This document shows, in pieces, positions 9,078 to 18,170 of a stretch of 64,000 bases of DNA (positions are counted from its first letter, which is position 1; each line of letters starts with the position of its first letter). Under the pieces are notes generated by a model, which made no database searches, was not told the DNA's origin, and worked only from the letters and a program-made list of their open reading frames with translations. The translations under genes were made by a program, and so were the position numbers. Origin of the DNA: Methanosphaera sp. BMS (lineage in GTDB: Archaea; Methanobacteriota; Methanobacteria; Methanobacteriales; Methanobacteriaceae); contig NZ_CP014213.1 of assembly GCF_003268005.1 (NCBI RefSeq), positions 744,001-808,000 of the forward strand. The letters are read 5' to 3'.

Positions 9078-10334
9078 TTAGAAAATCGGTTCTAAAGATT
9101 CAAGAATATCTGTCATTTCTTTGCTTTTAAATATTTCAGTAAGTATAGGGGATAACTCCTTAATCTGTTTACCATAGAATGAATCATCAATCTGCTTTAA
9201 GAGTTTGGGAATGTCCAACTGCTGTGGACATTTACGTTTACAAATCCCACATTCAATGCATAATGACCCGTCAAATGGTGAATCAAAAATGCCCAACACA
9301 ATAGCCGCATAGATTATATATGATGGATGTACTCCAAGACACATTTTATCGGGAAAGATATATTTATCATTATACAATTGGAAGATTGCGGAAATTTCAA
9401 CTCCCTGAGGACATGGAGCACAATAGTCACAAGTTGTACAAGGAATTTTTATAATCTCATCAAATACCCCTTTAACTTCTTCAATAACCTCCAGCTCAGC
9501 ATCAGTTAATGGATTATTCCCATAGTTTTCCACTATTTGAATGTTTTGTTTAACCATGTCCAATTCTTTCATTCCACTAAGTACGCAAGTAATTCCCGGT
9601 GTATTGAATATCCAAGATAATGCCAAATCAACATTATCTCTTTGAATGCCTGACTGAGTTATAATATCACGTGCTTGTTTAGGCATCAAATCAGCGAGTA
9701 TTCCACCCTTTAATGGCTCCATGATAAATACTCCCATATCCCTGGATGATGCTAATTCAATAGCCCTAATGCCTGCCTGTGCATTGACATCCAAATAGTT
9801 ATACTGCAACAAAGTCATGTCCCAATCATATTCATCGATGACCTTTTCAAAATCCTTATATGGGCCATGAAATGAAAATCCCACATTGTTTATTTGACCC
9901 TTCATCCTCTTTTCATCAAGAAACTCAAATAATCCCATATCCTTTAAATCCAGAATATTCTGATATGAGATAACATTATGTATATAATAATAGTCTATAT
10001 GATCAGTTTTAAAGTTATTTAATTCCTCGATGAACATCTTCTCCATGTCATCCCTGGAAGCAACGGATTCCCTGTACAATTTCGTTGAAAGATATACACT
10101 GTCACGACAGCCTATCTTATCGATAATTTCTCCCAATGCCTTTTCACTTGAACCTGAACCATCACCGTAGCCATATGCAGTATCAAAATAGTTTATTCCA
10201 TGCTCAACTGCATATTCCACCAAGTCCTTAGCAAATTCCACGTCAATCATGTCATTCTTATCTTCAAGACGCATCAGACCAAATCCGAGCATTGACACTT
10301 CAGCACCATTATTAGGCATCTTCCTATATTCCAT
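9078..10334 (-). CDS. Aldo/keto reductase with C-terminal [4Fe-4S] ferredoxin-like domain
   Basis: 418 residues. The N-terminal TIM-barrel reductase has NYFDTAYGYGDG (Asp and Tyr of the catalytic tetrad), the Lys in YLSTKLY and the His in YYIHN. The C-terminal part carries CTTCDYCAPCP and CIECGICKRKCPQQLDIP, which suggest two iron-sulfur clusters. This two-part layout is common in anaerobes and suggests ferredoxin-linked reduction of an unknown carbonyl, not classic NADPH chemistry; that is inference. The start is set at ATG 10334, where GAGGGT lies about six bases upstream and the protein begins MEYRKMPNNG; a longer frame from TTG at 10349 lacks support. Confidence 0.85.
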   Translation of the reverse strand: MEYRKMPNNGAEVSMLGFGLMRLEDKNDMIDVEFAKDLVEYAVEHGINYFDTAYGYGDGSGSSEKALGEIIDKIGCRDSVYLSTKLYRESVASRDDMEKMFIEELNNFKTDHIDYYYIHNVISYQNILDLKDMGLFEFLDEKRMKGQINNVGFSFHGPYKDFEKVIDEYDWDMTLLQYNYLDVNAQAGIRAIELASSRDMGVFIMEPLKGGILADLMPKQARDIITQSGIQRDNVDLALSWIFNTPGITCVLSGMKELDMVKQNIQIVENYGNNPLTDAELEVIEEVKGVFDEIIKIPCTTCDYCAPCPQGVEISAIFQLYNDKYIFPDKMCLGVHPSYIIYAAIVLGIFDSPFDGSLCIECGICKRKCPQQLDIPKLLKQIDDSFYGKQIKELSPILTEIFKSKEMTDILESLEPIF

Positions 10335-10897
10335 TAAATGTACCCTCAACTATCTTTTGATAAAAATATATTTATAACTACATTATATAAAATAATTTTC
10401 AAAAAAACGTCGTATATAAAAAAAAGTGAAAAAGCAATAACTCCAAAAAAAACTCCACAATATTGTTTATTATAGTATATGAAATGGAGAAAAATACTTA
10501 AAAATCGGGAAGATAATACAGAAATATATCCTAAAATGATGAATGCATATAAATAATTGTTCCTGAACGGGTGTGAATAAATACAACAAGAAAAAAACAT
10601 GCAAATAATGTTATGAGATTACAAGAGGCCAAAAACAAGAATGATAAAAAGCATTTGTAAAAAAACATACGTACAAAAGATATCCGATGGTGATGTTTCT
10701 TAAAAATCAATGGGCATTAAAGAAGTATAATGGTTCTTAAATGTTATATTATGCCTTATTTTAGCATGTTTTATATTTCATATTATATTTTTACCAAGAA
10801 CCCAGCAGTAAATAAGAAGCTGTTGTCCACCATTTAGAAAAAATTAAAATGAACAAGTAAAATAAGTAATTAGTTTGTTATGAGAAGTGTTCAAAAA

Positions 10898-10956
10898 ATG
10901 TAAAAGAGGAAAAAATACAAATTCCTCTTTAATTTCCCTTAAATCCTATTTTACAT
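10898..10956. repeat. Nested inverted repeat (two-part stem-loop)
   Basis: AAAGAGGAA (10903-10911) pairs perfectly with TTCCTCTTT (10922-10930) around a ten-base loop. Outside it, ATGTAAAA (10898-10905) can pair with TTTTACAT (10949-10956), overlapping the inner arm by three bases. It may be a structured RNA, a terminator or the remains of a transposon end. Nothing next to it explains it. Confidence 0.4.
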
Positions 10957-11044
10957 GAACTAATTAAAAAGGAAATACAATGAAAAATAATAAGTTAAAA
11001 GAAACAAATATTAAATCACTTTTTCATAAATAAGTTTTATTAAT

Positions 11045-11118
11045 CCAATTTTTCAATAAGTGACATTCATTTGAGGTCTTAATTGCATGTCTCTGTATTT
11101 TATACTTATTGAATGGTT
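11045..11118. repeat. Imperfect inverted repeat, small MITE-like structure
   Basis: TTCAATAAG (11052-11060) is repeated inverted as CTTATTGAA (11105-11113). Matching continues outward imperfectly: TTAATCCAA on the left against TTGAATGGTTAA on the right. About 75 bases in all. It could be a short non-autonomous element or a stem-loop RNA. No target duplication was identified. Confidence 0.3.
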
Positions 11119-11477
11119 AAAATAATAAACTTTTAATATCTTTTATTAGATTCAATAAAATTTAAAATATTTTTTGAATAGTGTTAAATATAAACATATA
11201 GTTTGATGTATTATCATAATTTTAAATGATAATACAATTGATATTTATTTATTGTTATAGTATATTTACTTATTATTTCTGACTTTTTGAATAATCATTA
11301 ATTAATTTTCGTTAAGACTGAAGTATTGTGAATGAGTTTCTATTGAAAATCCAGAAATATCATAAGTATTTCATACATCAAGTGGATAATTTTGAACAAT
11401 GAAAATTCTACCGAAACGAATTGCAGTTATTCACGCATACAAACGTTGTTGTTATCAACATCATTAACTAATTAAAA

Positions 11478-11669
11478 TTGTAACCACAAATAAGTTTGTT
11501 CACACATTTCATTGTATTATATCAGATTAAAACTTCAAGAAAGATCCAGACTATGAACACTAAGATAAGTGTTGATTTTGTAGCCACAGATTATATTGTA
11601 GCCCCGAATATCCAACTACATGCATAAAATTCAATAGGTACACAAATCCAAAATGTTCCCACAAATAAA
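11478..11669. repeat. Cluster of degenerate short repeats (TTGTnnCCACAAAT family)
   Basis: TTGTAACCACAAAT (from 11478), TTGTAGCCACAGATTA (from 11578), TTGTAGCCCCGAATAT (from about 11598) and ATGTTCCCACAAATAA (from 11654) are variants of one motif. Its reverse complement TTTGTGGGAAC reappears in the other gene-free region at 20365-20982. Spacing is irregular, so this is not a CRISPR array. Confidence 0.35.
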
Positions 11670-12045
11670 TAGTAAACACATAAATAATAGAGGACAATAT
11701 ATAATAATCCATTTAAAAACATTGAATTATAAACTGACCTTAATTTAATTATCTTTTGCCATTAAAATTTGTTGTTTAATCTAAATATCCCTAAATAATT
11801 ATTGATGGAAAATTTAATATAATGCATATAAGAATACAAGCATTTAATATCGGATTTCCGAGAATATGTTACCCATTCAACAACAATTGTACAAACACGA
11901 ATAATAAAATAAAATCATTAGACTGTCAGCAATCCCAGATATAAAGTTTCCTGTGATAAAAAAGAGAATTTCCTAAAAAAGATTAAAATAATATAAAAAG
12001 AATAAGGGTTATACGTTAAAATTATTAACATATACCCATGCATAA

Positions 12046-12246
12046 TTATTGTATTGCCAATTTAATATCTGCAGCGGTAACTGTTTTACGTCCGGCATGG
12101 TTTGCATATTTTGTTGCAACTTCTGCTACTTCTTCTCCGTATTCTTCCATTACGTTTGCAAGTTCAACTACTGCTTCATCGCTGATTCTTTTTCCACCTG
12201 CTTTTTGAATTATTCTTTTTACAGGTGCGAGTGGTAATTCTGTCAT
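12046..12246 (-). CDS. Archaeal histone, HMf family (copy 1)
   Basis: 66 residues forming one histone fold (three helices). It begins MTELPLAPVKRIIQKAGGKR and contains the conserved loop HAGRKTV that contacts DNA. Compared with the typical 67-70 residue HMf proteins it stops right after KLAIQ and lacks the usual basic C-terminal residues. It forms dimers that stack and wrap chromosomal DNA. ATG at 12246 has AGGAGAT about seven bases upstream. A second, divergent histone is at 62120. The gene stands alone within gene-poor DNA. Confidence 0.97.
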   Translation of the reverse strand: MTELPLAPVKRIIQKAGGKRISDEAVVELANVMEEYGEEVAEVATKYANHAGRKTVTAADIKLAIQ

Positions 12247-12710
12247 AATATTATCTCCTATTGTTTTATAATTATATGTATGGATAATTAATTATATATA
12301 CTTTAGATAACAATGCATTCCATTTTTTACCCCGATAAAAAAATGATTTATGAAGTCAATGTTAGATAAGTCACAGCTCCACAGAACTGTCCATCTGATT
12401 ATCATACTTTTTGAAAAATCCTCTTGTTTTAATCTCAAATGTTATTAACATAAATCTAATTCTTTCAAAATTAATAATATCATGGTAACTGAAGTAAAAG
12501 AATAAATGATAAATATAACCGTTGGTTATTAGGTTATATACGTAATTATTTTTATTAATTTTATGACATGCAATGTTTGTATGAATTATTTTTAAACCTT
12601 ATGATAAAACATACTATAAGGAAATAAAAACACAAATTTAAACGTTTTCTGAACATTAATTTATGGAACTGGTTTAATGCTGTTGTAAAAAAATGAGAAA
12701 ATAGGGGAGT
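12247..12710. other. Intergenic region between histone and giant adhesin
   Basis: AT-rich gap holding the histone promoter on the minus strand and the 3' flank of the adhesin gene. No gene or RNA is recognisable. Confidence 0.45.
12291..12303 (-). promoter_or_regulatory. Probable TATA box for histone copy 1
   Basis: The minus strand reads AAAGTATATATAAT, about 50 bases before the histone ATG. This matches an archaeal TATA box preceded by A-rich BRE-like bases, and would give a short leader holding the AGGAGAT ribosome binding site (12253-12260). Confidence 0.5.
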
Positions 12711-15700
12711 TTAGTTTGTGATTTTTATCACTTTTGTCGTGTTTCTCTGTGAGTTGTATGCCAGTCTATCCTGTGTTATGACTTCTATGCTGGTGTAGTT
12801 TTTAGATTGAGGTACCGGTATGTTTTTAAGGTTTAACACTCCATCGGTTGTGTAGTAGTACTGTACATTTGTACCGTTTTTGAGAGTTACACCATTTATT
12901 TTTATTACAAGTTTGTTTGGTCCTGCTACTGTGTTTTTTAGGTAGTCTTTGATTGTTATTTTCATGGATAATGTGTGTGTCTTGTTGTTTATTGTAGCGT
13001 TGGCTAGGTTGATTGTGATGTTTGATCTTTCCACTTGGAAGGTTGGTGTTTTTGTCATGATGTTCTGGTAGTTTTTGTTGTAGAGTCCCACTTGTATGGT
13101 GTGATTTTTTGGTGTTAGTGTCTGCATATCTGTTACGCAGGATATTCCTAGTGGTATTGTGTAGTTTACTGTTGCCGTGCCATTTATTATCTTGACTTTA
13201 AGCATTTCTCCGTTGGCGTCCTTGAGTGTTATGCCGTTTATTTTGAAGTATACGTATTCGTCCTGGTATCGTGTTATGTTGCTTGTTTTTTTGCCGTTGG
13301 TGGTGTCATATATTTTAGCGGTTATCGTTAGTACTTGTCCCTGTTTGATTATCTTCTTGTTTGTAGTTACTTCTATTGTAGCGTTACGTTTGGATATATT
13401 TATACTTGCCGGGCTACTGGTTGATGCGTTGTATATTGTTGTACCAACGTAGTATGCTGTGATGTTTTTAGCATTGGTCATATTGATGTCTGGTATGATG
13501 GTGGCTGTTGCTACTCCATTTACTACTTTAACTTTAAGTGGGTTATTTGAACCGGTTAGTTTTCCGTTGTCTTTTATTGTTACGCCGTTTACTTTGAATA
13601 TGAGGTTTCCTTCGTTTACATTGTTGCCGTTTGTATCGGTTACTGTTGCTTTGATGGTGAGTTTTTCTCCTATAACTCCAGTAGCTGGGTTAACTGTGGT
13701 TTGTGTTTTTATCTTGTTTTTCACGGTTATTCGGATGGTTTTTGTGCTGTTGTTGTATCTGCTGTCTCCAGCGTATGTTGCGGTTATGTTTTGTGTTTCA
13801 ACTTTAGTAGGTGTGTAGGTTTGTGTTATTATTCCAGTATTGTTTGTTTTTGCCGTTACTGTTTTTCCGTTGATGTTTAGTGTTACTTGTTGATTTGCTA
13901 GTTTATTGTTATCTGCATCTGTTAGTGTCACGGTAATGGTTACTTGTGTGTTGTTTATTGGTGTGGTATTGGATACTTTTAGATCCAGTTTAGTGTTTAT
14001 CTTTTTGACTGTTATAGTGGTTGTTGCTGTACTGTTAATGTATTTGCTATCTCCTTTATAGTTTGCGGTTATTGTCTGTTTTCCTAGTGTTGTTGGTGTG
14101 TATGTTTGTGTTGCTACACCGTTGCTATTGGTTTTAACATTGAATGTTTTACCTGCAACATTTAATGTAATGTTTTGATTTGCAATTGCTTTATTATCAG
14201 TATCTGTTAGTGTTGCTGTTATTGTAATGTTTGTATTGTTTACTGGTGTACTGTTGGATACTTTTACTAATAGTTTGGTGTTAATATTCTTAACGGTTAT
14301 GGTGGTTGTTGCTGTACTGTTAATGTATTGGCTAGTTCCATTGTATGTTACGGTTATTGTTTGTTTTTCTACTTTGGTTGGCGTGTATGTTTGTGTTGCT
14401 ACACCATTGCTATTGGTTTTTACATTTAATGTTTTATCACTTACTTTTATTGTAATGTTTTGGTTTGCTAGTTTGTTACCATTGGTATCTGTTAGTGTTA
14501 CGGTTATGTTGATTGGTGTGTTGTTTATTGGTGTGGTGTTGGATACTTTTACAGATAGTTTGGTGTCTATTTTTATGATGTTTATTGTTGTTGTTTGTTC
14601 TGGACTGTTGTTGTGTTGACTGTCTCCATTATATGTAGCAGTTATTGTTTGTTTTCCTAGTGTTGTTGGTGTATAGTTTTGGGTTGCTACACCGTTGCTA
14701 TTGGTTTTTATGTTGAATGTTTTATCGGCAACAGTTACTGTGATGTTTTGGTTTGCAAGTTTGTTACCAGTTGCATCTGTTAGTGTTGCTGTAATTGTAA
14801 TGCTTGTACTGTTTACTGGTGTACTGTTGGATACTGTTAGTGTTAGTTTTGTGTCTATTTTATATACGTTTATTTGTGTTGTTGTTGTGTTCGTGTTGTA
14901 CATATCGTTTCCAGGGTATGTGGCGGTGATTGTTTGTGTTTCAACTTTTTTAGGAGTGTAAGTTTGTGTTACTGTTCCTTTTTCGTTTGTGTTGAGGGTG
15001 AATGTTTCCTCGCCTATTGTGATTGTTATTGGCGTGTTGTTTAGTGTTTTATTGTTTTTGTCTTTTAGTGTTGCTGTTATGTTGATTGGTGTGCTATTTA
15101 TTGGTGTATTATTGGATACTGTTAGTGTTAGTTGTGTGTCTATTTTGTTTGCGGTGATTTGTATTGTTGTGCTGTTTTCTTGGTATGGCTTGTTTGCCTT
15201 GTATGTTGCGGTTATTGTTGTTGTTTGGTTGTTTGTTGGCGTGTATTCTATACTTGCAATACCGTCCGTGTTTGTTGTTATCGTATTTGTCTGGTCTTTT
15301 ATTGTTACGAGTATTTTTTGTCCTGGTAGTGTGTATCCTAGTTGGTCTTTTAGGGTGTAGGTTATGTTTATTGTATCATTTACGTATGGCTGTGTATTGT
15401 TTATGGTGGCTTCTATTGTCGTGTTTAACTGTTCATATTCTACATCAAATTCAAGAGTAGCACTAGCATCCTTATATACTGTGGATTCATTTGCATATTT
15501 TGCTTCAACTGTTATCGTGTCATTGCTATTTACAGTTACAGGATATATTAACTTACCGTTTTCACCTGTTAGATTATTATATGTTAGTAGAGTATCTGTT
15601 GTGTTTTTTATTGTTAGTGTTATGTTGGCATCTTTTACTCCATTTTTATCCACATCAAGTAATTCTACAGTTATGTTAAATGTTTTATTAACATATACCA

Positions 15701-17555
15701 TCTCATCACTTTTACTTATATTAAGTGTCGTGTTTATTTTTTCAACAGGTATTAATATACTCTGGGTTGAGTAATTATAACTTGTTGTTTCAGGATGTGA
15801 CGCATTTACTGTGATTGTTTGATTGTTTACTGGTATGTATTCCAGGTAGGCGATTCCATATTGGTTTGTTTGAAGTGTCTGTTCCTGATTGTTAATTTTT
15901 ATGATTATTTGCTGATGTGATAGGTTTTTATTATTCATGTCTGTTAAGTGGAATGTTAAATTAATAACATCATATACATATGGATTAGTGTTATTAGATG
16001 ATATTGTAAGTGTAGTGTTAACCTTCTCATCATAGAACACATTACCCACAACACGAGCACTACCCTGACCGGATGTAACTATGTATATTGTATTATTGTA
16101 TACAGTTCTATCATCACCTATATTATCCTCTATTTTAACGTTTTGACTACCAGCTACTACTTTAATTGGCTCACCGTTTTGGGGTGCGTTGTTGGCTATG
16201 AAATAATTATCCTCAACAACCACAACACCCCACTCGTTGTATATTGCACCCCCATCTTGGTTTGCAGTGTTGTTTGTCAATGTAGAGTTAGAAATATTAA
16301 ATGACCCATCATAGTTATCTATTGCACCTCCAAGACCAGTTCCATCATTAGGATTTCCTGCTTTGTTGTTTTCCAGTATGGAGTGTATGATTGTTAGCAA
16401 ACCATTGTTTTCTATTGCACCCCCATCACTGCTTGCGGTGTTATTGTTGAGGTTGGATTGTGTTATGGTAAGATTACCCCCATAGTAGTTGTATATTGCA
16501 CCTCCCTGTCCATCTTTTTGTCCTGTTGCTGTGTTATTGTTGAGGTTGGTGTTGTTTATGTTAAAAGTACCACTGCCTGTGTTGTATATTGCACCTCCAA
16601 CTCCATATTGTCCTGTTGCGTTGTTTTGTGTGAGGTTGGATTGTGTTATGTTAATAGTACCACCGTTGTTGTATATTGCACCTCCAACTCCATATCCATC
16701 TCCATTTTGTCCTTGTCCTGTTGCTGTGTTTTGTGTGAGGTTGGATTGTGTTATGTTAATAGTACCAGTGTTGTATATTGCACCTCCATACTCATATCTT
16801 TGTCCTGTTGCCTTGTTTTGTGTGAGGTTGGATTGTGTTATGGTAAGATTACCACCTTCGTTGTTGTATATTGCACCTCCACGTCCATTTGTTTGTCCTG
16901 TTGCGGTGTTGTTGTTGAGGTTGGAGTCTATTATTGTTATGTTACCGTTGTTGTTGTTTATTGCTCCTCCATATTGTGCTGTGTTGTTTTTGAGTGTGCT
17001 GTTTATTATGGTTAAGTTTCCACCGTTGTCTATTGCTCCACCATATCCACCAGTGTTTTTGGCATTTATTATTGTGATGTTTTTAAGAATTACTGAAGAG
17101 CCACTATTAATATAAAATACTTGTGTTTGGTTTCCGTCTATGGTTTGTCCGTTACCGTCAATAGTAATTGTTATCGCCTGATTAAAAGTAATTGTACCGT
17201 TAGCTGTATATGTTTCTCCTGTTAGTGTTATAGTTGTATCTTCTGTTGCATCAGTTATTGTACTGTTAAGTGTAGTCCATGAATCTACTGTTGTATCTTT
17301 TTTTAGGTTATTTGTGTTTTTTTGTATGTTTTTTGTGGTTTTTGTCTGATTTGTATTCGTTTTTTGTTTTATATTTTCTACTGTATTTGTATCACTTGGT
17401 GATACTGTTGATTTTTCTTGTACTGCTTTTTCAAGTATTAGGGGTGTATCGCTAGTGGGTGTGTCTGCTTCGGTGGATACTTCATTTGCCGTTGCAACTC
17501 CCACTAAGAGTACTAATACTATGACAAATAACAGTACTTCTTTTATTTTTTTCAT
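12711..17555 (-). CDS. Giant secreted adhesin-like protein: Pmp/beta-helix repeats plus Ig-like (Big) repeats
   Basis: 1614 residues, rich in Thr and Asn. A clear signal peptide (MKKIKEVLLF then a hydrophobic run ending ATANE) is followed by a low-complexity Thr/Asn linker. Residues about 95-480 are a right-handed beta-helix with ten GGAI turns of the polymorphic-membrane-protein type, e.g. GGAIYNNEGGNLTITQSNL. From about residue 510 come roughly eleven beta-sandwich repeats of about 96 residues. Five or six in the middle are close copies (KLANQNITV, TNSNGVATQTYTPT), showing recent tandem duplication; the last three are divergent. No anchor or pseudomurein-binding repeat is obvious. Many Asn-X-Thr sites suggest glycosylation. 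GGAGGA precedes ATG 17555. Presumably a cell-surface adhesin. Confidence 0.9.
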   Translation of the reverse strand: MKKIKEVLLFVIVLVLLVGVATANEVSTEADTPTSDTPLILEKAVQEKSTVSPSDTNTVENIKQKTNTNQTKTTKNIQKNTNNLKKDTTVDSWTTLNSTITDATEDTTITLTGETYTANGTITFNQAITITIDGNGQTIDGNQTQVFYINSGSSVILKNITIINAKNTGGYGGAIDNGGNLTIINSTLKNNTAQYGGAINNNNGNITIIDSNLNNNTATGQTNGRGGAIYNNEGGNLTITQSNLTQNKATGQRYEYGGAIYNTGTINITQSNLTQNTATGQGQNGDGYGVGGAIYNNGGTINITQSNLTQNNATGQYGVGGAIYNTGSGTFNINNTNLNNNTATGQKDGQGGAIYNYYGGNLTITQSNLNNNTASSDGGAIENNGLLTIIHSILENNKAGNPNDGTGLGGAIDNYDGSFNISNSTLTNNTANQDGGAIYNEWGVVVVEDNYFIANNAPQNGEPIKVVAGSQNVKIEDNIGDDRTVYNNTIYIVTSGQGSARVVGNVFYDEKVNTTLTISSNNTNPYVYDVINLTFHLTDMNNKNLSHQQIIIKINNQEQTLQTNQYGIAYLEYIPVNNQTITVNASHPETTSYNYSTQSILIPVEKINTTLNISKSDEMVYVNKTFNITVELLDVDKNGVKDANITLTIKNTTDTLLTYNNLTGENGKLIYPVTVNSNDTITVEAKYANESTVYKDASATLEFDVEYEQLNTTIEATINNTQPYVNDTINITYTLKDQLGYTLPGQKILVTIKDQTNTITTNTDGIASIEYTPTNNQTTTITATYKANKPYQENSTTIQITANKIDTQLTLTVSNNTPINSTPINITATLKDKNNKTLNNTPITITIGEETFTLNTNEKGTVTQTYTPKKVETQTITATYPGNDMYNTNTTTTQINVYKIDTKLTLTVSNSTPVNSTSITITATLTDATGNKLANQNITVTVADKTFNIKTNSNGVATQNYTPTTLGKQTITATYNGDSQHNNSPEQTTTINIIKIDTKLSVKVSNTTPINNTPINITVTLTDTNGNKLANQNITIKVSDKTLNVKTNSNGVATQTYTPTKVEKQTITVTYNGTSQYINSTATTTITVKNINTKLLVKVSNSTPVNNTNITITATLTDTDNKAIANQNITLNVAGKTFNVKTNSNGVATQTYTPTTLGKQTITANYKGDSKYINSTATTTITVKKINTKLDLKVSNTTPINNTQVTITVTLTDADNNKLANQQVTLNINGKTVTAKTNNTGIITQTYTPTKVETQNITATYAGDSRYNNSTKTIRITVKNKIKTQTTVNPATGVIGEKLTIKATVTDTNGNNVNEGNLIFKVNGVTIKDNGKLTGSNNPLKVKVVNGVATATIIPDINMTNAKNITAYYVGTTIYNASTSSPASINISKRNATIEVTTNKKIIKQGQVLTITAKIYDTTNGKKTSNITRYQDEYVYFKINGITLKDANGEMLKVKIINGTATVNYTIPLGISCVTDMQTLTPKNHTIQVGLYNKNYQNIMTKTPTFQVERSNITINLANATINNKTHTLSMKITIKDYLKNTVAGPNKLVIKINGVTLKNGTNVQYYYTTDGVLNLKNIPVPQSKNYTSIEVITQDRLAYNSQRNTTKVIKITN
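13720..15160 (-). repeat. Tandem DNA repeats encoding about 96-residue Ig-like units
   Basis: Within the adhesin gene, units of about 285-290 bases recur in tandem. Each encodes a version of SNSTPVNNT, ANQNIT, TNSNGVATQTYTP and a Thr-rich strand. Identity between neighbours is high enough to see at the DNA level, so unequal recombination could change the number of repeats. Confidence 0.7.
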
Positions 17556-17822
17556 ATTGAACTATCCTCCATTAGTTATAGTTTATTATGATACTCTATA
17601 TGTGAAGTGGTGGTATTTAATATTTTTTAGAGTTTTTTATAAAAAAAGAAGTTAAATTAAATAGTAATATACTTATTAAAGAGTTTATATTCTGAAATTA
17701 CTGATTTTTCTTAGAGCTGTTATGATTGTATCCGATGTATCTTTTTTCTATGATTATTTAATGGATAGACATGATTAATCATGATAATTAGGGGGTGAAT
17801 ATTATCTTTTTTTTTTATACAA

Positions 17823-17857
17823 TGAGTATTGGACAAAACTCTTAAATTACTTATTTT
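17823..17857. repeat. Left terminal inverted repeat of the IS
   Basis: Starts TGAGTATTGGACAAAACTC; 16 of the first 18 bases match the reverse complement of the right end, and TTATTTT is shared further in. Confidence 0.65.
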
Positions 17858-18170
17858 ATCTTAATTTTCCATATTTATTCTTATTTTAGTTTTTTAATGG
17901 TGTATTGTTCTTTTTTTATTTTAGTTTTATTATTTTTTTAATTATTTTTATTTTTTTATTAATTTTTTTCTGCGTGTATTTTGCTTGTTTTTGATAGTTA
18001 CAGTTAGTTTTATATATTATTTTTATATAAATAATTATAATTATTTAATATTTAATATAAGTAGTTAGTTAGTCTTTAAACTAAGTATTAATGTTTATTT
18101 AATTGTATTTTTATATTTTGATTATATTTTGTTAGATTTATTAAATATTATATGGTTGGGTGTTTATGTT

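Larger units (their letters stand above)
10335..12045. other. 1.7-kb gene-free region with inverted and degenerate repeats
   Basis: No reading frame here can be supported; an 84-codon minus-strand frame at 10346-10600 is AT-rich and lacks a binding site. Visible structures are a nested inverted repeat (10898-10956), an imperfect inverted repeat (11045-11118) and a set of short degenerate motifs around TTGTaaCCACAA at 11478-11669, listed separately. The region looks like accumulated debris of mobile DNA. It also holds the downstream end of the histone gene. Confidence 0.5.

Noticed and set aside
10346-10600. 84-codon minus-strand frame upstream of the aldo/keto reductase
   Set aside because: Mainly Phe, Ile and Tyr from AT-rich DNA, no ribosome binding site, overlaps the region where the reductase start and promoter must lie.
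11478-11669. CRISPR array
   Set aside because: Repeats are short, degenerate and irregularly spaced, and no cas gene is in the window.
10335-12045. tRNA or rRNA genes in the long gap
   Set aside because: No GC-rich cloverleaf-like segment or T-loop consensus could be found; all of the gap is AT-rich.
16400-17060. CRISPR-like regular repeats in the plus strand (ATTGCACCTCC motif)
   Set aside because: They encode the GGAIYN turns of the beta-helix on the minus strand, so they are protein repeats.
13177-17115. Several long plus-strand open frames opposite the giant adhesin
   Set aside because: They are the antisense of Thr/Asn repeat codons (Val, Leu, Cys-rich translations) with no start signals; shadows.
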